From a virus: a stretch of 46,879 bases of DNA. The notes beneath the pieces were generated by a model. The model had not been told where the DNA came from. It ran no database searches and saw only the letters and a program-made list of their open reading frames with translations. Of the stretch, positions 24,035-33,736 are shown piece after piece (within the stretch, counting starts at the first letter, position 1; every line of letters starts with the position of its first letter). The translations under genes were made by a program, and so were the position numbers. The DNA is taken from IMG/VR virus record IMGVR_UViG_3300021379_000384, positions 1 to 46,879 of that record; one strand, written 5' to 3'.

Positions 24035-24811
24035 ATGGAAAAAGTAAAAGAAAAAGCTCCTAAAGTAAAGAAAGATACTTGGGAATACAAAGATAGAAGT
24101 TATTACCTTACAGGTAGAAAAGAACCACTAACATATAAGATCTCTTCAAGACATACAACTAGACATCCTTTGTTTTGGTTTGATCCTGAAAAAGGTTATA
24201 ATAGAGAACTAAGATATGCTAGTAACCAAAAAAGTGTATTTGTAGATGAGCAAGATGGAATGGTTACATTAGAACATATTATATTTGAAGATGGTACATT
24301 ATTCGTTCCAAAAGAAAAAGTTCAATTACAAAAGTTATTATCATTATATCATCCTGCCAAAGGTAAAGTTTACTTAGAATTAGATAAACAAGTTGAAGCA
24401 GAAGATGATTTAGATATTATTGAACTAGAGATTGAAGCATTAAACGCTGCTAAAAATATGGATTTAGAACAAGCAGAAGCTATATTAAGAGTTGAGCAAG
24501 GTTCGTCTGTAAATAATTTAAGTTCTAAAGAATTAAAAAGAGATTTATTAATATTTGCTAGGAGAAACCCTAAATTATTTTTAGATCTATGTGAAGATGA
24601 AAATGTAATGCTAAGGAATTTTGCTATTAATGCAACTGAAGCTGGCATTATAAAACTATCGCAAGATAATAGAGTTTTTACTTGGGCTAGTAATGGTCGT
24701 AAACTCATGACAGTTCCTTTTGACGAAAATCCATATTCAGCTATGGCTGTTTGGTTTCAAACTGATGAAGGTTTAGAAGTTTACAAGTCTATAGAGAAAA
24801 AACTAAAATAA
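24035..24811 (+). CDS. Hypothetical structural protein between two terminators
   Basis: A 258-residue soluble protein. The N-terminal half carries a strong block: YYLTGRKEPLTYKISSRH, HPLFWFDPEKGYNRELRYAS and FVDEQDGMVTLEHIIFEDGT, which I recall from conserved proteins of marine T4-like and other phages, function unknown. The middle (about 120-165) is an acidic helix and the C-terminal part is helical, ending VYKSIEKKLK. It is flanked by a terminator on each side, so its message may be a separate unit. A neck or head completion role is possible. Confidence 0.65.
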   Translation: MEKVKEKAPKVKKDTWEYKDRSYYLTGRKEPLTYKISSRHTTRHPLFWFDPEKGYNRELRYASNQKSVFVDEQDGMVTLEHIIFEDGTLFVPKEKVQLQKLLSLYHPAKGKVYLELDKQVEAEDDLDIIELEIEALNAAKNMDLEQAEAILRVEQGSSVNNLSSKELKRDLLIFARRNPKLFLDLCEDENVMLRNFAINATEAGIIKLSQDNRVFTWASNGRKLMTVPFDENPYSAMAVWFQTDEGLEVYKSIEKKLK

Positions 24812-24826
24812 CAAGTGATACTAAAT

Positions 24827-24853
24827 AAGGTGGCCTAACCGCCACCTTTTTTT
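24827..24853 (+). terminator. Intrinsic terminator after the 258-residue protein gene
   Basis: Arms AAGGTGGC (24827-24834) and GCCACCTT (24841-24848) form a perfect 8-bp stem with loop CTAACC, running into seven Ts (24847-24853). A clear rho-independent terminator. The next gene starts 13 bases later. Confidence 0.9.
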
Positions 24854-24865
24854 AAATAGATACAA

Positions 24866-25951
24866 ATGGCAATAAACGTAAACGAAGTTTATAAAACGGT
24901 ATTATTAATCTTAAATAAAGAACAAAGAGGTTATATAACACCAGATGAATTTAATAAGATAGGTACTCAAGTTCAATTAGAAATATTTGAAAAATATTTT
25001 GAAGATATGAACCAGCAATTACGTGTACGCCAAGATGACACTGAGTATGCAGACAGGGTTAAAAATATAGATGATAAAATATCTATATTTAAAACTTTAC
25101 AAGATTGTTCTTGGAGCGTAGGTTTAAATGCTTGGGAATTACCAACAGATCCTGCAGTGCATAGAATAGGTACAGTGTTTTATGAAAAAGGAGTTGACTT
25201 AGTCGAAGTAGAACGAGTACAACAAAATGAATTAGTTTATTTAAACTTATCACCAATAACAAAGCCAAGCGAAACGTTTCCAGTTTACGCTTATGAAGAT
25301 AAAAACACAAGCACTGTAAGTCCAAAGTTATATATACAACCAGCAACAATATCTGGATCAAGTAAAGTAGTTAAAGCTTCTTACGTGAGAAAACCTAGTA
25401 ATTCTAGGTGGGGTTATACTATAGGTAATTTAGGTCAATACATATACGATGCTAACACTTATATACCTACTGGTTTACCACTTGTAGATAACTACTTATT
25501 AAATAGTTTAACAACAAATTTTACAGCAAGTGGAGCGCCTACACAAAGTGTTTGGACTGGATTAACTTCTTCATCACCAGGTGTTACTTACTCTGGCTCA
25601 GGAACTGGTTTGGTTTTTGATTTAACATTAGATACTGCTACAAGTATAATAACAGACATAACAGTTACTTCAGCTGGAAGTGGTTATGCAGCAGATGATA
25701 CTATAACGTTAGATGATAATGTTTTTCAACAACCAGCGCCCGCAGGTGATAATGCTGTTATAACATTAACCGAGTCTAGTTTATATAGTGGAACAACTTA
25801 TGGTTCTACTCAGTTTGAAATAGACAACACAGATCAAACAGAGTTAATAATAAATATATTGAAATATTCTGGAATAGTAATAAGAGATCCTCAAATAATT
25901 CAATCAGCTTCACAAATAGCTATGGCTGAAGATAACAATGAAAAACAATAA
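24866..25951 (+). CDS. Neck/tail structural protein (361 aa)
   Basis: First gene of the neck/tail block. The N-terminal 75 residues are helical with AINVNEVYKTVLLILNKEQRGYIT and a FNKIGTQVQLEIFEKYF stretch, resembling helical adaptor proteins that plug onto the portal. The centre (about 80-180) has strand motifs ending YVRKPSNSRWGY, and a Ser/Thr/Gly-rich insertion lies at about 215-300. The C-terminus (ELIINILKYSGIVIRDPQII) is helical. By position it could be a head-tail connector or ring protein; family identity is not certain. Confidence 0.6.
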   Translation: MAINVNEVYKTVLLILNKEQRGYITPDEFNKIGTQVQLEIFEKYFEDMNQQLRVRQDDTEYADRVKNIDDKISIFKTLQDCSWSVGLNAWELPTDPAVHRIGTVFYEKGVDLVEVERVQQNELVYLNLSPITKPSETFPVYAYEDKNTSTVSPKLYIQPATISGSSKVVKASYVRKPSNSRWGYTIGNLGQYIYDANTYIPTGLPLVDNYLLNSLTTNFTASGAPTQSVWTGLTSSSPGVTYSGSGTGLVFDLTLDTATSIITDITVTSAGSGYAADDTITLDDNVFQQPAPAGDNAVITLTESSLYSGTTYGSTQFEIDNTDQTELIINILKYSGIVIRDPQIIQSASQIAMAEDNNEKQ

Positions 25952-25954
25952 TAA

Positions 25955-27148
25955 ATGGGACTAGTCACTGAAACAAATGAAGAATATTACGCTGGTGAAA
26001 AAGTATTTTTAGTTCAAGCTGGTAGTACAATATCTACACTAGCTACTACATTTAACACAGAGCTAGTTTTAGCTACAGCAAGCAACAATGCAAATTTTAT
26101 TGTACAATACAGTGAAGACAGCGGTGTTACTTGGGTTAATTATACAGATCCTTATACACTTAGTTCAACAGTGACTTATAATGATACTGTAAATTTATCT
26201 GTGGCATATCCAAATCCAGTATTACCAACCGATGCATTAATAAGAGTTGTATTAGTTATAACATCTGTATATAACAACTATGGTGGCTATTCATATGTAA
26301 CATTAAATGATATTGTAAATAACTTTATGGTTGGTTATGTTGGTACAGGTAAATTAATACCTAGTGCAAAAAGAACTGATATAGTATTTCATGCTAAAAG
26401 AGGTTTACAAGAGTTTAGTTATGATACATTAAAAACTATAAAGTCACAGGAGTTAACTGTACCTCCTAATCTTTCAATAATAATACCACAAGATTATGTT
26501 AACTATGCTAACCTTTCTTGGACAGACAAATACGGAATAAAACATATTATATATCCAACTGATAATTTAACTGGAATACCATACAGTGCTCCGATACAGG
26601 ACTCTAGTCAAGGCGGTGAATTTACGTTTGATCAGTTTGGAGAAACACTAGAAGGCACTTCTGTTACAAGAGACAAATGGGAGAAACTAAAGCAATGGCA
26701 ACTTAGCGGTGGCTACAATGATTATTTAAATGGAGTATTCAATTACTTTGGTGAACCATACATGTACGACTTACAATATAGAGGCATGCGATATGGTTTA
26801 TTGCCTGAAACAACTCAGATAAACGGATATTTTACTATTGACGAAAGAAAAGGTAAATTTTCTTTTTCATCTGATTTACAAGGTAAAATAATAACTTTAG
26901 AATATATTTCTGATGGACTGGCCTCAGACATGGATTCTAAAATACCTAAGATGGCCGAGGAGGCGATGTATATGCATATAGCATATTCTATATTAGCTGG
27001 AAGATCTGGTGTCCCCGAATACATTGTAGCAAGATTTAAAAAAGATAGAAGAGCTCAGTTAAGAAATGCTAAAATAAGACTTAGTAATATAAAAATTGAT
27101 GAGATCGCTAGAGTAATGAGAAATAAATCTAAATGGATTAAACATTAA
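25955..27148 (+). CDS. Tail-tubular/adaptor-like protein (397 aa)
   Basis: The first 110 residues are beta-rich and Thr/Val-rich. From about 112, LNDIVNNFMVGYVGTGKLI and a RGLQEFSYDTLKTIKSQEL helix precede PPNLSIIIPQDYVNYANLSW, which is followed by a GIKHIIYP strand. This helix-then-PxDYVNY pattern is like the gatekeeper/adaptor proteins (T7 gp11, P22 gp4 group) attached below the portal. The C-terminal 60 residues are a basic helix (RFKKDRRAQLRNAKIRLSNI). The gene is 3 bases after its neighbour and 2 before the next, a compact unit. Confidence 0.65.
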   Translation: MGLVTETNEEYYAGEKVFLVQAGSTISTLATTFNTELVLATASNNANFIVQYSEDSGVTWVNYTDPYTLSSTVTYNDTVNLSVAYPNPVLPTDALIRVVLVITSVYNNYGGYSYVTLNDIVNNFMVGYVGTGKLIPSAKRTDIVFHAKRGLQEFSYDTLKTIKSQELTVPPNLSIIIPQDYVNYANLSWTDKYGIKHIIYPTDNLTGIPYSAPIQDSSQGGEFTFDQFGETLEGTSVTRDKWEKLKQWQLSGGYNDYLNGVFNYFGEPYMYDLQYRGMRYGLLPETTQINGYFTIDERKGKFSFSSDLQGKIITLEYISDGLASDMDSKIPKMAEEAMYMHIAYSILAGRSGVPEYIVARFKKDRRAQLRNAKIRLSNIKIDEIARVMRNKSKWIKH

Positions 27149-27150
27149 GT

Positions 27151-30100
27151 ATGGCTCAAATTAAAAGGAACTTTCTTAAATCTAAAATGAATCAAGACCT
27201 AGACGCTAGGTTAATTCAAAATGGAGAATATAGAGAGGGTAGAAACATAAACGTAAGTAGATCTGAAGGCGCAGACGTTGGTGCTCTTGAAAATATAAGA
27301 GGTAATGAAGAGTTGACTACACCTCTAATGCAAAATGATATACTAAGTGAAATAAGATCTGTTTTAGATACTAATGAGTCTTTAGAAATAATAGCTTTAT
27401 TTAAACACGATCAAACTAAATCTTTGTACGCGTTTTGCACTACGTGGATAGATAGTTCAACTAGTGGTAGAGATAATAGATTTGGTGGTCATAATTTTAT
27501 ATTACAATATCAATTAGGTGTAGATCCACTATCTGGTTCTACAAATAATAATATAAGCAAAAGACTTGTTCAAGGTTCGTTTTTAAATTTTGCAAAAGAA
27601 TTTCCTATAACAGGTTTTAATATAATAGAAGATCAATTATTTTGGACTGACGATAGAAATCAACCTAGAAAAATAAATATTAATAAAGCATTTGTAAATT
27701 CAAGTGTTTTATATACGGCTGATCCAAGATATGGTGAAGCATATTATTTTACTGAAGATCAAATATCAGTCGCTAAGTTTGCTCCGTATGAAGCTATTAA
27801 GTTTGTAAAAAATACAGGTACAATAGCAACACCTAATTGGGTTCCAACTTGGAAAAATGAAACATCAGAGTGGCTACCAGCTTCTTTAACAGCTCCTTTA
27901 AATTCAATCACAACTACATCAGGTAATGTACAATTAGTTTTTAGTGGCACACCTGGAACAGGTAACCCAGGATGGGATACTGCTATCCATGATATTGATG
28001 ATTATTGTATTAAGTCAGCTGGTAACGATTGGCCTGTTTGGAGAATAAGAAATTTTTCTAGACCAAACATAGGCCCATATTACGCGTATACCGTAAGTGG
28101 TAACACGGTTCAATTAGCAGCTGATAGAAATAATCTTACAAGTCCACTTGCGGCAGCTAGCGCTCCTAGCTGGGGAGCTGGAGAACTGATCACATTTGAG
28201 CTTTTAAATCCAGAATATCAATCGTCATTTGAAGGTGATAGAGAATATATGAAAGATAAATTTATAAGATTTAGTTATAGATTTAAGTATAATGATAATG
28301 AATATTCTTTAATGGCACCTTTTACTCAACCATTATTTGTTCCTAAACAATATGGTAGTTTTACTGTAGGAAATGAAGCTAATGCGGCTAGAAATGGTAT
28401 ATTAAAATGGTTTGAAAATTCTGTAAACTCAGCAGAACTAATAATACAATTGCCAGATAATTCTTATCAGTTTACAGATAGTAATATAAGACCACCTAGT
28501 GCTTTTCCAAATAGATATGATGTAAAAGAAATTGAAATACTACTAAAATCATCAAGTGATAATAACGTATATAGTATTGATACTATTGATTTAACAAATT
28601 CATCTTGGATAAATAATATAGTGCCACATAGTGCTACTACATGGCCATACAATAGTCAATTAAGTTATACGTATAAAGGTAGTAAACCTTTTCAAGTTTT
28701 ACCTGAATCAGATGTAATTAGAGTTAGCGATGCAGTTCCAGTTAGAGCTTTAGCACAAGAAGTTGGAGGTAATAGAGTTATGTATGGAAATTATTTAAAT
28801 GGTCATGCTGCTCCACCTAATTTAGATTACGAGTGTTCTATCACTAAAAAAGCTAGTGATTACGATGCTACCAATAATCCTCCTATATCACCTGAAGATC
28901 CTACAGTAGTTAAAGAATATTACAATAGTACACTTAAGCAAGGTAGAACATATCAAGTAGGAATTATATTAAGTGATAGATATGGTAGACAGTCTAATGT
29001 AATATTAGCTAATACTGATTTAACAACAGCGGGGAGTAATGTAAGAGATAAATCTACAGTTTTTGCACCATATGATGGTGTAGGATTAAGTGCTGGTGTG
29101 CAAGGATTTTTTGGTAATGCATTAAATGTAAACTTTGAATCAACAATTCCAAGTTCAATATCTGGATTAGAGAATTATCCAGGGCTTTTTGATAAAAGCT
29201 TAACTAAACAAGGTGAAACAAATCCACTAGGTTGGTATAGTTATAAAGTTGTAGTAAAACAAACAGAGCAAGAATATTATAATTGTTATATACCTGGAGG
29301 TTTATCTGGTATTCCTACATACAATAATACTAGCACAGACTTATCCTATACAGCAATTTACGATGTTGGTAATATTTCTTTATACGGAGATAATATAAAT
29401 AAAATACCGAAAGATACTACTGATATATCACCAACAGACAAAATGTTTGGTAGTAAAACTTCGTTATATTATAGAGTAGTTACCCCTGGATATAACGCTT
29501 CTAATCAATGGAATAATAGGGAGTTTACTCCTGTCACAGAGATTGAAGTTACAAACATACAACAATGGAATGATTTCGCGCCTTGGACAACTACTAAAGG
29601 ATCTTCATCAACTTTATATCCAGATAATGATCCAATATATAATGCTGATAAAAATCCATTTATAGCTACTTTAGACATTTCTAATTTAGAATCAAACCCA
29701 CCAAGATTATTTTTTACATATACAGATCAATACACTCCAAATTATAGATTTGCAAAGTTCCTAAATGTAGCAGAAACAAATCCAACTATATCTAATTTAG
29801 ATATATATTGGGAAACTTCTACTAGTGGGCTTATATCAGATTTAAACGCTTCAATAATAAGTGGAGATTCGAGTGGTTCACCTAAAGAATTAAGTCCTTT
29901 TATGTGGGTTTTTGAAGAGCAATATCCATATGATGGTGAAGGTACTTTACCTAGTAATAAAGGCGATTATTTACTACAACAAGATATAGGTGTTGTCACT
30001 AACGCGGGTTCATATTCTACAAATGCTAATGCTAGTATGACATTAAATAGTGTATATTCAGATACTGATCCAACTGAGGACTTAATGCGTGGTAATTCTT

Positions 30101-31341
30101 ACTTTACATTAGAACCAATAAATACTGTAATTGGAGGAGATCCATATAATACTTGGAATTTAAAATTTGCGAGTGAACAAATAAGACTATTTGACGGTTA
30201 TTTTAATACAAATTTACCTATACCAAGCGCTTTACAAGGTAATTTAACTTTTAATTTTACATTAGAAGTGCCTGGTGAAACACCTTCTATTAGAAAAGTT
30301 TCTGTTACTAATAACTTTATAACTAATAATGAACCAACTTGGCAATATTTAAAAGGTCCTAGCTGGGGTGTACCTGCAATAGTGCCTGATCCAAGTGATC
30401 CGAATGACTTAAAAAAGAGTATTCCTCAAGATCCAGGTTATTGGGTAGACGATACTACATTATTATTAAATAAAAGACCTGAGCTATCTCCATTTTTACC
30501 TTTAAAGTCTGGGCCAGGTTTAGTCGGATTAAATGAAAATGCTAATCAATGGAGATGGGGTAGAGATTCAGAATGGTCTATGAGTATAGATAATCAAAAG
30601 AAAGCAACCAACTCTAGTGGGTCTACTAATCAAATTCTAGGTAGATTATTTAAAAAGGTAAGTGGAAACTGGAGACCATATATAGAAACATATAGTATAA
30701 GTGACGGCACTGGTATTACTTCACCATATTCTTCTGATTCAGCTGTTAGATTTAATGAATACAGATTAAGATATGCCACTAACTCAACTTCATTTGGGAC
30801 TGGTACTCCAAGATCTTCAGATGGTATATTTTACTTTGGAAATGGTGGTTTTGGTTATACACAAGAAGGAGCTGAACCTTATATAAAAAGATGTGAACTT
30901 GCTATATACAATAACGATTCTTTTAATGTTGGACCTCCATATACTCCTGTAAGAGATTTTAAAGATTTTGAATTAGTAGGCACATCTGGAGTTAATGGTC
31001 CACAGTATAGATCTAGTGATAGAACTTGGGGATATTACAAGTTTCCGTTTGATATAAAAAAACCTAGCAAATCTGTTGAAGGACAATATTTAGACATAAG
31101 TATGCCATTAAATTCAAACGAACCTATGTTTAGAGATCGTTGGGTTTTTTTAGTTGATCCATATAATCCGCCATTTTGTCAATTTGACTCTACAAAAAAT
31201 AATGGAGATTTTAAACCAATAGGTTCACTAAATGGAAGTGATTTTTGTGTTTACAAGCTAACAGTAGGTTTAAGAGAAACTTTTACTGGAGGGTTAATAA
31301 ACTCTAATGAAATGATAATTTATGTAAAAATATTTCAATAA
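27151..31341 (+). CDS. Large tail-nozzle/stabilisation protein (1396 aa)
   Basis: The N-terminus (FLKSKMNQDLDARLIQNGEY, then REGRNINVSRSEGADVGALE) strongly recalls large stabilisation or tail-tubular B-type proteins of Bacteroidota podoviruses, which make up the nozzle. The body is beta-rich with many aromatic and Asn/Ser/Pro-rich loops and shows repeats of IQLPDNSYQFT-like strands; WYSYKVVVKQTEQEYYNCYI near 690-710 is a further family-like block. No enzyme motif is visible. The next gene starts on the base after its stop, and together they may equal one longer protein in relatives. Function assigned by recall and position. Confidence 0.65.
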   Translation: MAQIKRNFLKSKMNQDLDARLIQNGEYREGRNINVSRSEGADVGALENIRGNEELTTPLMQNDILSEIRSVLDTNESLEIIALFKHDQTKSLYAFCTTWIDSSTSGRDNRFGGHNFILQYQLGVDPLSGSTNNNISKRLVQGSFLNFAKEFPITGFNIIEDQLFWTDDRNQPRKININKAFVNSSVLYTADPRYGEAYYFTEDQISVAKFAPYEAIKFVKNTGTIATPNWVPTWKNETSEWLPASLTAPLNSITTTSGNVQLVFSGTPGTGNPGWDTAIHDIDDYCIKSAGNDWPVWRIRNFSRPNIGPYYAYTVSGNTVQLAADRNNLTSPLAAASAPSWGAGELITFELLNPEYQSSFEGDREYMKDKFIRFSYRFKYNDNEYSLMAPFTQPLFVPKQYGSFTVGNEANAARNGILKWFENSVNSAELIIQLPDNSYQFTDSNIRPPSAFPNRYDVKEIEILLKSSSDNNVYSIDTIDLTNSSWINNIVPHSATTWPYNSQLSYTYKGSKPFQVLPESDVIRVSDAVPVRALAQEVGGNRVMYGNYLNGHAAPPNLDYECSITKKASDYDATNNPPISPEDPTVVKEYYNSTLKQGRTYQVGIILSDRYGRQSNVILANTDLTTAGSNVRDKSTVFAPYDGVGLSAGVQGFFGNALNVNFESTIPSSISGLENYPGLFDKSLTKQGETNPLGWYSYKVVVKQTEQEYYNCYIPGGLSGIPTYNNTSTDLSYTAIYDVGNISLYGDNINKIPKDTTDISPTDKMFGSKTSLYYRVVTPGYNASNQWNNREFTPVTEIEVTNIQQWNDFAPWTTTKGSSSTLYPDNDPIYNADKNPFIATLDISNLESNPPRLFFTYTDQYTPNYRFAKFLNVAETNPTISNLDIYWETSTSGLISDLNASIISGDSSGSPKELSPFMWVFEEQYPYDGEGTLPSNKGDYLLQQDIGVVTNAGSYSTNANASMTLNSVYSDTDPTEDLMRGNSYFTLEPINTVIGGDPYNTWNLKFASEQIRLFDGYFNTNLPIPSALQGNLTFNFTLEVPGETPSIRKVSVTNNFITNNEPTWQYLKGPSWGVPAIVPDPSDPNDLKKSIPQDPGYWVDDTTLLLNKRPELSPFLPLKSGPGLVGLNENANQWRWGRDSEWSMSIDNQKKATNSSGSTNQILGRLFKKVSGNWRPYIETYSISDGTGITSPYSSDSAVRFNEYRLRYATNSTSFGTGTPRSSDGIFYFGNGGFGYTQEGAEPYIKRCELAIYNNDSFNVGPPYTPVRDFKDFELVGTSGVNGPQYRSSDRTWGYYKFPFDIKKPSKSVEGQYLDISMPLNSNEPMFRDRWVFLVDPYNPPFCQFDSTKNNGDFKPIGSLNGSDFCVYKLTVGLRETFTGGLINSNEMIIYVKIFQ

Positions 31342-33114
31342 ATGGCAGCTACAATAGAAGTAAAATATTTTAATACATACTGGGTAAAGAAAACTGTTAG
31401 CCAAGACTATGATCAAGGCACAGGTGCTGTAATATTAAACGCACCTAATTATAATGGTGTACCTTTCTACGCTTGGAACTCAGCGTCAGCTTCTACTAGA
31501 TATTTAAATTTTTACAATGGAAGTAATAATCCTGGTGCTCCTAAAGGTGATATAGATATTACTAACGATGATAACTGGTTTATAGAAGAAGCTAGAATTA
31601 AAGGAGATTTTAACGCTGCATTTACAGATTATGGTGTTAAAGCTTATTTAGAAAACAAAAATTACGTAAGTAGAGTTAGAAAAAATAAGGTTATATATTC
31701 AGGTTTATTCAACTCTGCCACTAATGTAAATGAAACAAATGTATTTTCTGAAGCAACTAATATAACATTTACATGTCCGCCTGAATTTGGCAGCATACAA
31801 AAACTTTACTCGTCAGATACTAAACTACATATATTTCAAGAAAATAAAGTAAGTAGAGCTCCGCTAGACAAAGATATGATATACGCCGCTGATGGTCAAG
31901 GCACTGCAGTATCAACAAATACTAAAGTAATAGGGGAAATAAATCCATATGTAGGTGAATATGGTATTAGTACTAATCCTGAATCGTTTGATTTTTTTGG
32001 TAATAGAATATATTTTTCTGACAAAAACAGAAATGTTGTTTTAAGATTATCAAATGATGGCTTAACAGAAATAAGTGGATATGGTATGGCAGATTTTTTC
32101 AGGGATAAGCTAAGTGAAATAAATAATGACAAACAAACAATAATAGTTGAAGATACTGTTGATTCACAAGTGCCTGCTATTAATCCATCTCCACCTTATT
32201 ATCCTGTACCTTTACCAGTAGTGATAGGTGGTTATAGACTAGAAAAAGCAATAGCTGGTCCTAACGATAACTATGATAATGTACCTGTTGGATCTCGAAT
32301 ATTAATTAATGGTAATGAAACAGGTGTATACGTAAAAAGTGTAGACTCTGCAAATGGTAGAATATATACAACCGACTTAGTTCCAGAATATTTTGCGCCT
32401 GGAAGTACAATACAATTTGTTACATATGCACAAGACAAGATAATAGGTGTTTATGATGTGTATAATGATAACTACTTGATTAGTATTCAAAAATATAATG
32501 GCGAATATCATACTTTAGTGTATGATGAAAAGTCAGCAGGTTGGGTTACGTTTTACGACTATAAACCTATTAACGCTGACAGCATGTTTAATAGATTTTA
32601 TACTACAAACAATGATTCTATATGGGTTCATAATTCTGAAAATGTTCCAAGAAATAGCTTTTATGGAGAAAGCCCAGTTAAATCTTCTATTAAATTTATA
32701 TTTAACGATCAACCAAGTGTTGTTAAAGTATTTAAAACGCTCAACTACGAAGGTACTAATGGTTGGGAAGCATCTATTATAGAGTCAGATCCAACTGGTG
32801 AACTACTTCCAGCTTCAGGATCTTGGTCTAATCTACAAGATACTACAGCTATTATACGTAGTTATGATGAAGGATATTACGTTGAATCTGGTATACCATA
32901 TAGAGCTGGATTTAACTTAAAAGAGAACAGGTATACCGCTAATGTTGTAAATAACTCAGCTGCACAAGTAGGTGAAGTTATAATAGGGGGTCAAGCTAGT
33001 GGTATAAAAGGATATTTTACAACAGTTGTTTTACAAACGGATGATACAACAGCTGTTGGTAATACAAAGGAATTATTTTCTGTAGGAGCAGAATATGTAA
33101 TATCATCTTATTAA
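31342..33114 (+). CDS. Second tail-nozzle-like protein (590 aa)
   Basis: Starts immediately at the end of the 1396-residue gene. After a beta-rich N-terminus, residues about 140-260 contain SDTKLHIFQENKVSRAPLDK, then INPYVGEYGISTNPESFDFF and RIYFSDKNRNVVLRLSNDGL, a string of blade-like strands suggesting a beta-propeller, as in P22 gp10/T7 gp12-type nozzles. The C-terminal half holds DNYLISIQKYNGEYHTLVYD, AGWVTFYDYKPINADSMF and a closing beta domain. It likely forms the tip or lower ring of the tail. No hydrolase motif is apparent. Confidence 0.65.
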   Translation: MAATIEVKYFNTYWVKKTVSQDYDQGTGAVILNAPNYNGVPFYAWNSASASTRYLNFYNGSNNPGAPKGDIDITNDDNWFIEEARIKGDFNAAFTDYGVKAYLENKNYVSRVRKNKVIYSGLFNSATNVNETNVFSEATNITFTCPPEFGSIQKLYSSDTKLHIFQENKVSRAPLDKDMIYAADGQGTAVSTNTKVIGEINPYVGEYGISTNPESFDFFGNRIYFSDKNRNVVLRLSNDGLTEISGYGMADFFRDKLSEINNDKQTIIVEDTVDSQVPAINPSPPYYPVPLPVVIGGYRLEKAIAGPNDNYDNVPVGSRILINGNETGVYVKSVDSANGRIYTTDLVPEYFAPGSTIQFVTYAQDKIIGVYDVYNDNYLISIQKYNGEYHTLVYDEKSAGWVTFYDYKPINADSMFNRFYTTNNDSIWVHNSENVPRNSFYGESPVKSSIKFIFNDQPSVVKVFKTLNYEGTNGWEASIIESDPTGELLPASGSWSNLQDTTAIIRSYDEGYYVESGIPYRAGFNLKENRYTANVVNNSAAQVGEVIIGGQASGIKGYFTTVVLQTDDTTAVGNTKELFSVGAEYVISSY

Positions 33115-33123
33115 AATTAAAAT

Positions 33124-33726
33124 ATGGAAAAAGAAGCGATACAAGGTATAATGCAATTAGCAGCGGCAGCAACACCTATGGTGATGGGAGCTTTTGCTAA
33201 AAAGGATGCTAATCAACGCGCTATAGACGCAGCTAAAGAAGCTAATGAACTTGGAAAGCAATTAAAAGCGCTAGAAGAAAATAGACAAGATATTAGAAAT
33301 CCATATGCTAATTTAAGTGTCGCTACTCAAGCAGCTGAAATGGAAGCACAAGAAGCAGACGCATCATTAGCTAATACATTAGATGCAATGAGAGCTGGAG
33401 GGTTTGGAGCTTCAGGTGCTACGGCATTAGCTAGAGAAGCTGCTAAAGCTAAGCAAGGTATATCTGCTGACATACAGAAACAAGAGCAAGCTAATCAAAC
33501 TAAGTTTGCTGAAGGTGAGAAGTTTGCTTTTGAACAACAAGAAGAAAGAGATTTAGCTAAGCTAGATAGATTAGCAAACTTACAAGAAGGTTATCAACAA
33601 AGAGAGATGGATGCATTAGCTGGTAAACAAGCTATTAATCAACAAACAGCAGGTGCAGTTACGGATATAATAGGTCAAATAGCTGAGAATCCAGAAGCCA
33701 TTGCAGGTTTATTTGGTGGAGGTTAA
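33124..33726 (+). CDS. Internal virion/ejection protein, Ala/Gln-rich (200 aa)
   Basis: A wholly helical protein. The first 25 residues form an Ala-rich amphipathic or membrane-seeking segment (GIMQLAAAATPMVMGAFAKK). After it come charged Ala/Glu/Lys/Gln coiled coils, a Gly/Ala-rich AMRAGGFGASGATALAREAA turn near 95 and a Gly-rich end AGLFGGG. Size and composition match small podovirus internal proteins (T7 gp14 type) that leave with the DNA and line a channel across the envelope. It is the first of three such genes in the order expected for gp14, gp15 and gp16-like proteins. Confidence 0.65.
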   Translation: MEKEAIQGIMQLAAAATPMVMGAFAKKDANQRAIDAAKEANELGKQLKALEENRQDIRNPYANLSVATQAAEMEAQEADASLANTLDAMRAGGFGASGATALAREAAKAKQGISADIQKQEQANQTKFAEGEKFAFEQQEERDLAKLDRLANLQEGYQQREMDALAGKQAINQQTAGAVTDIIGQIAENPEAIAGLFGGG

Positions 33727-33736
33727 AAAATAAATC

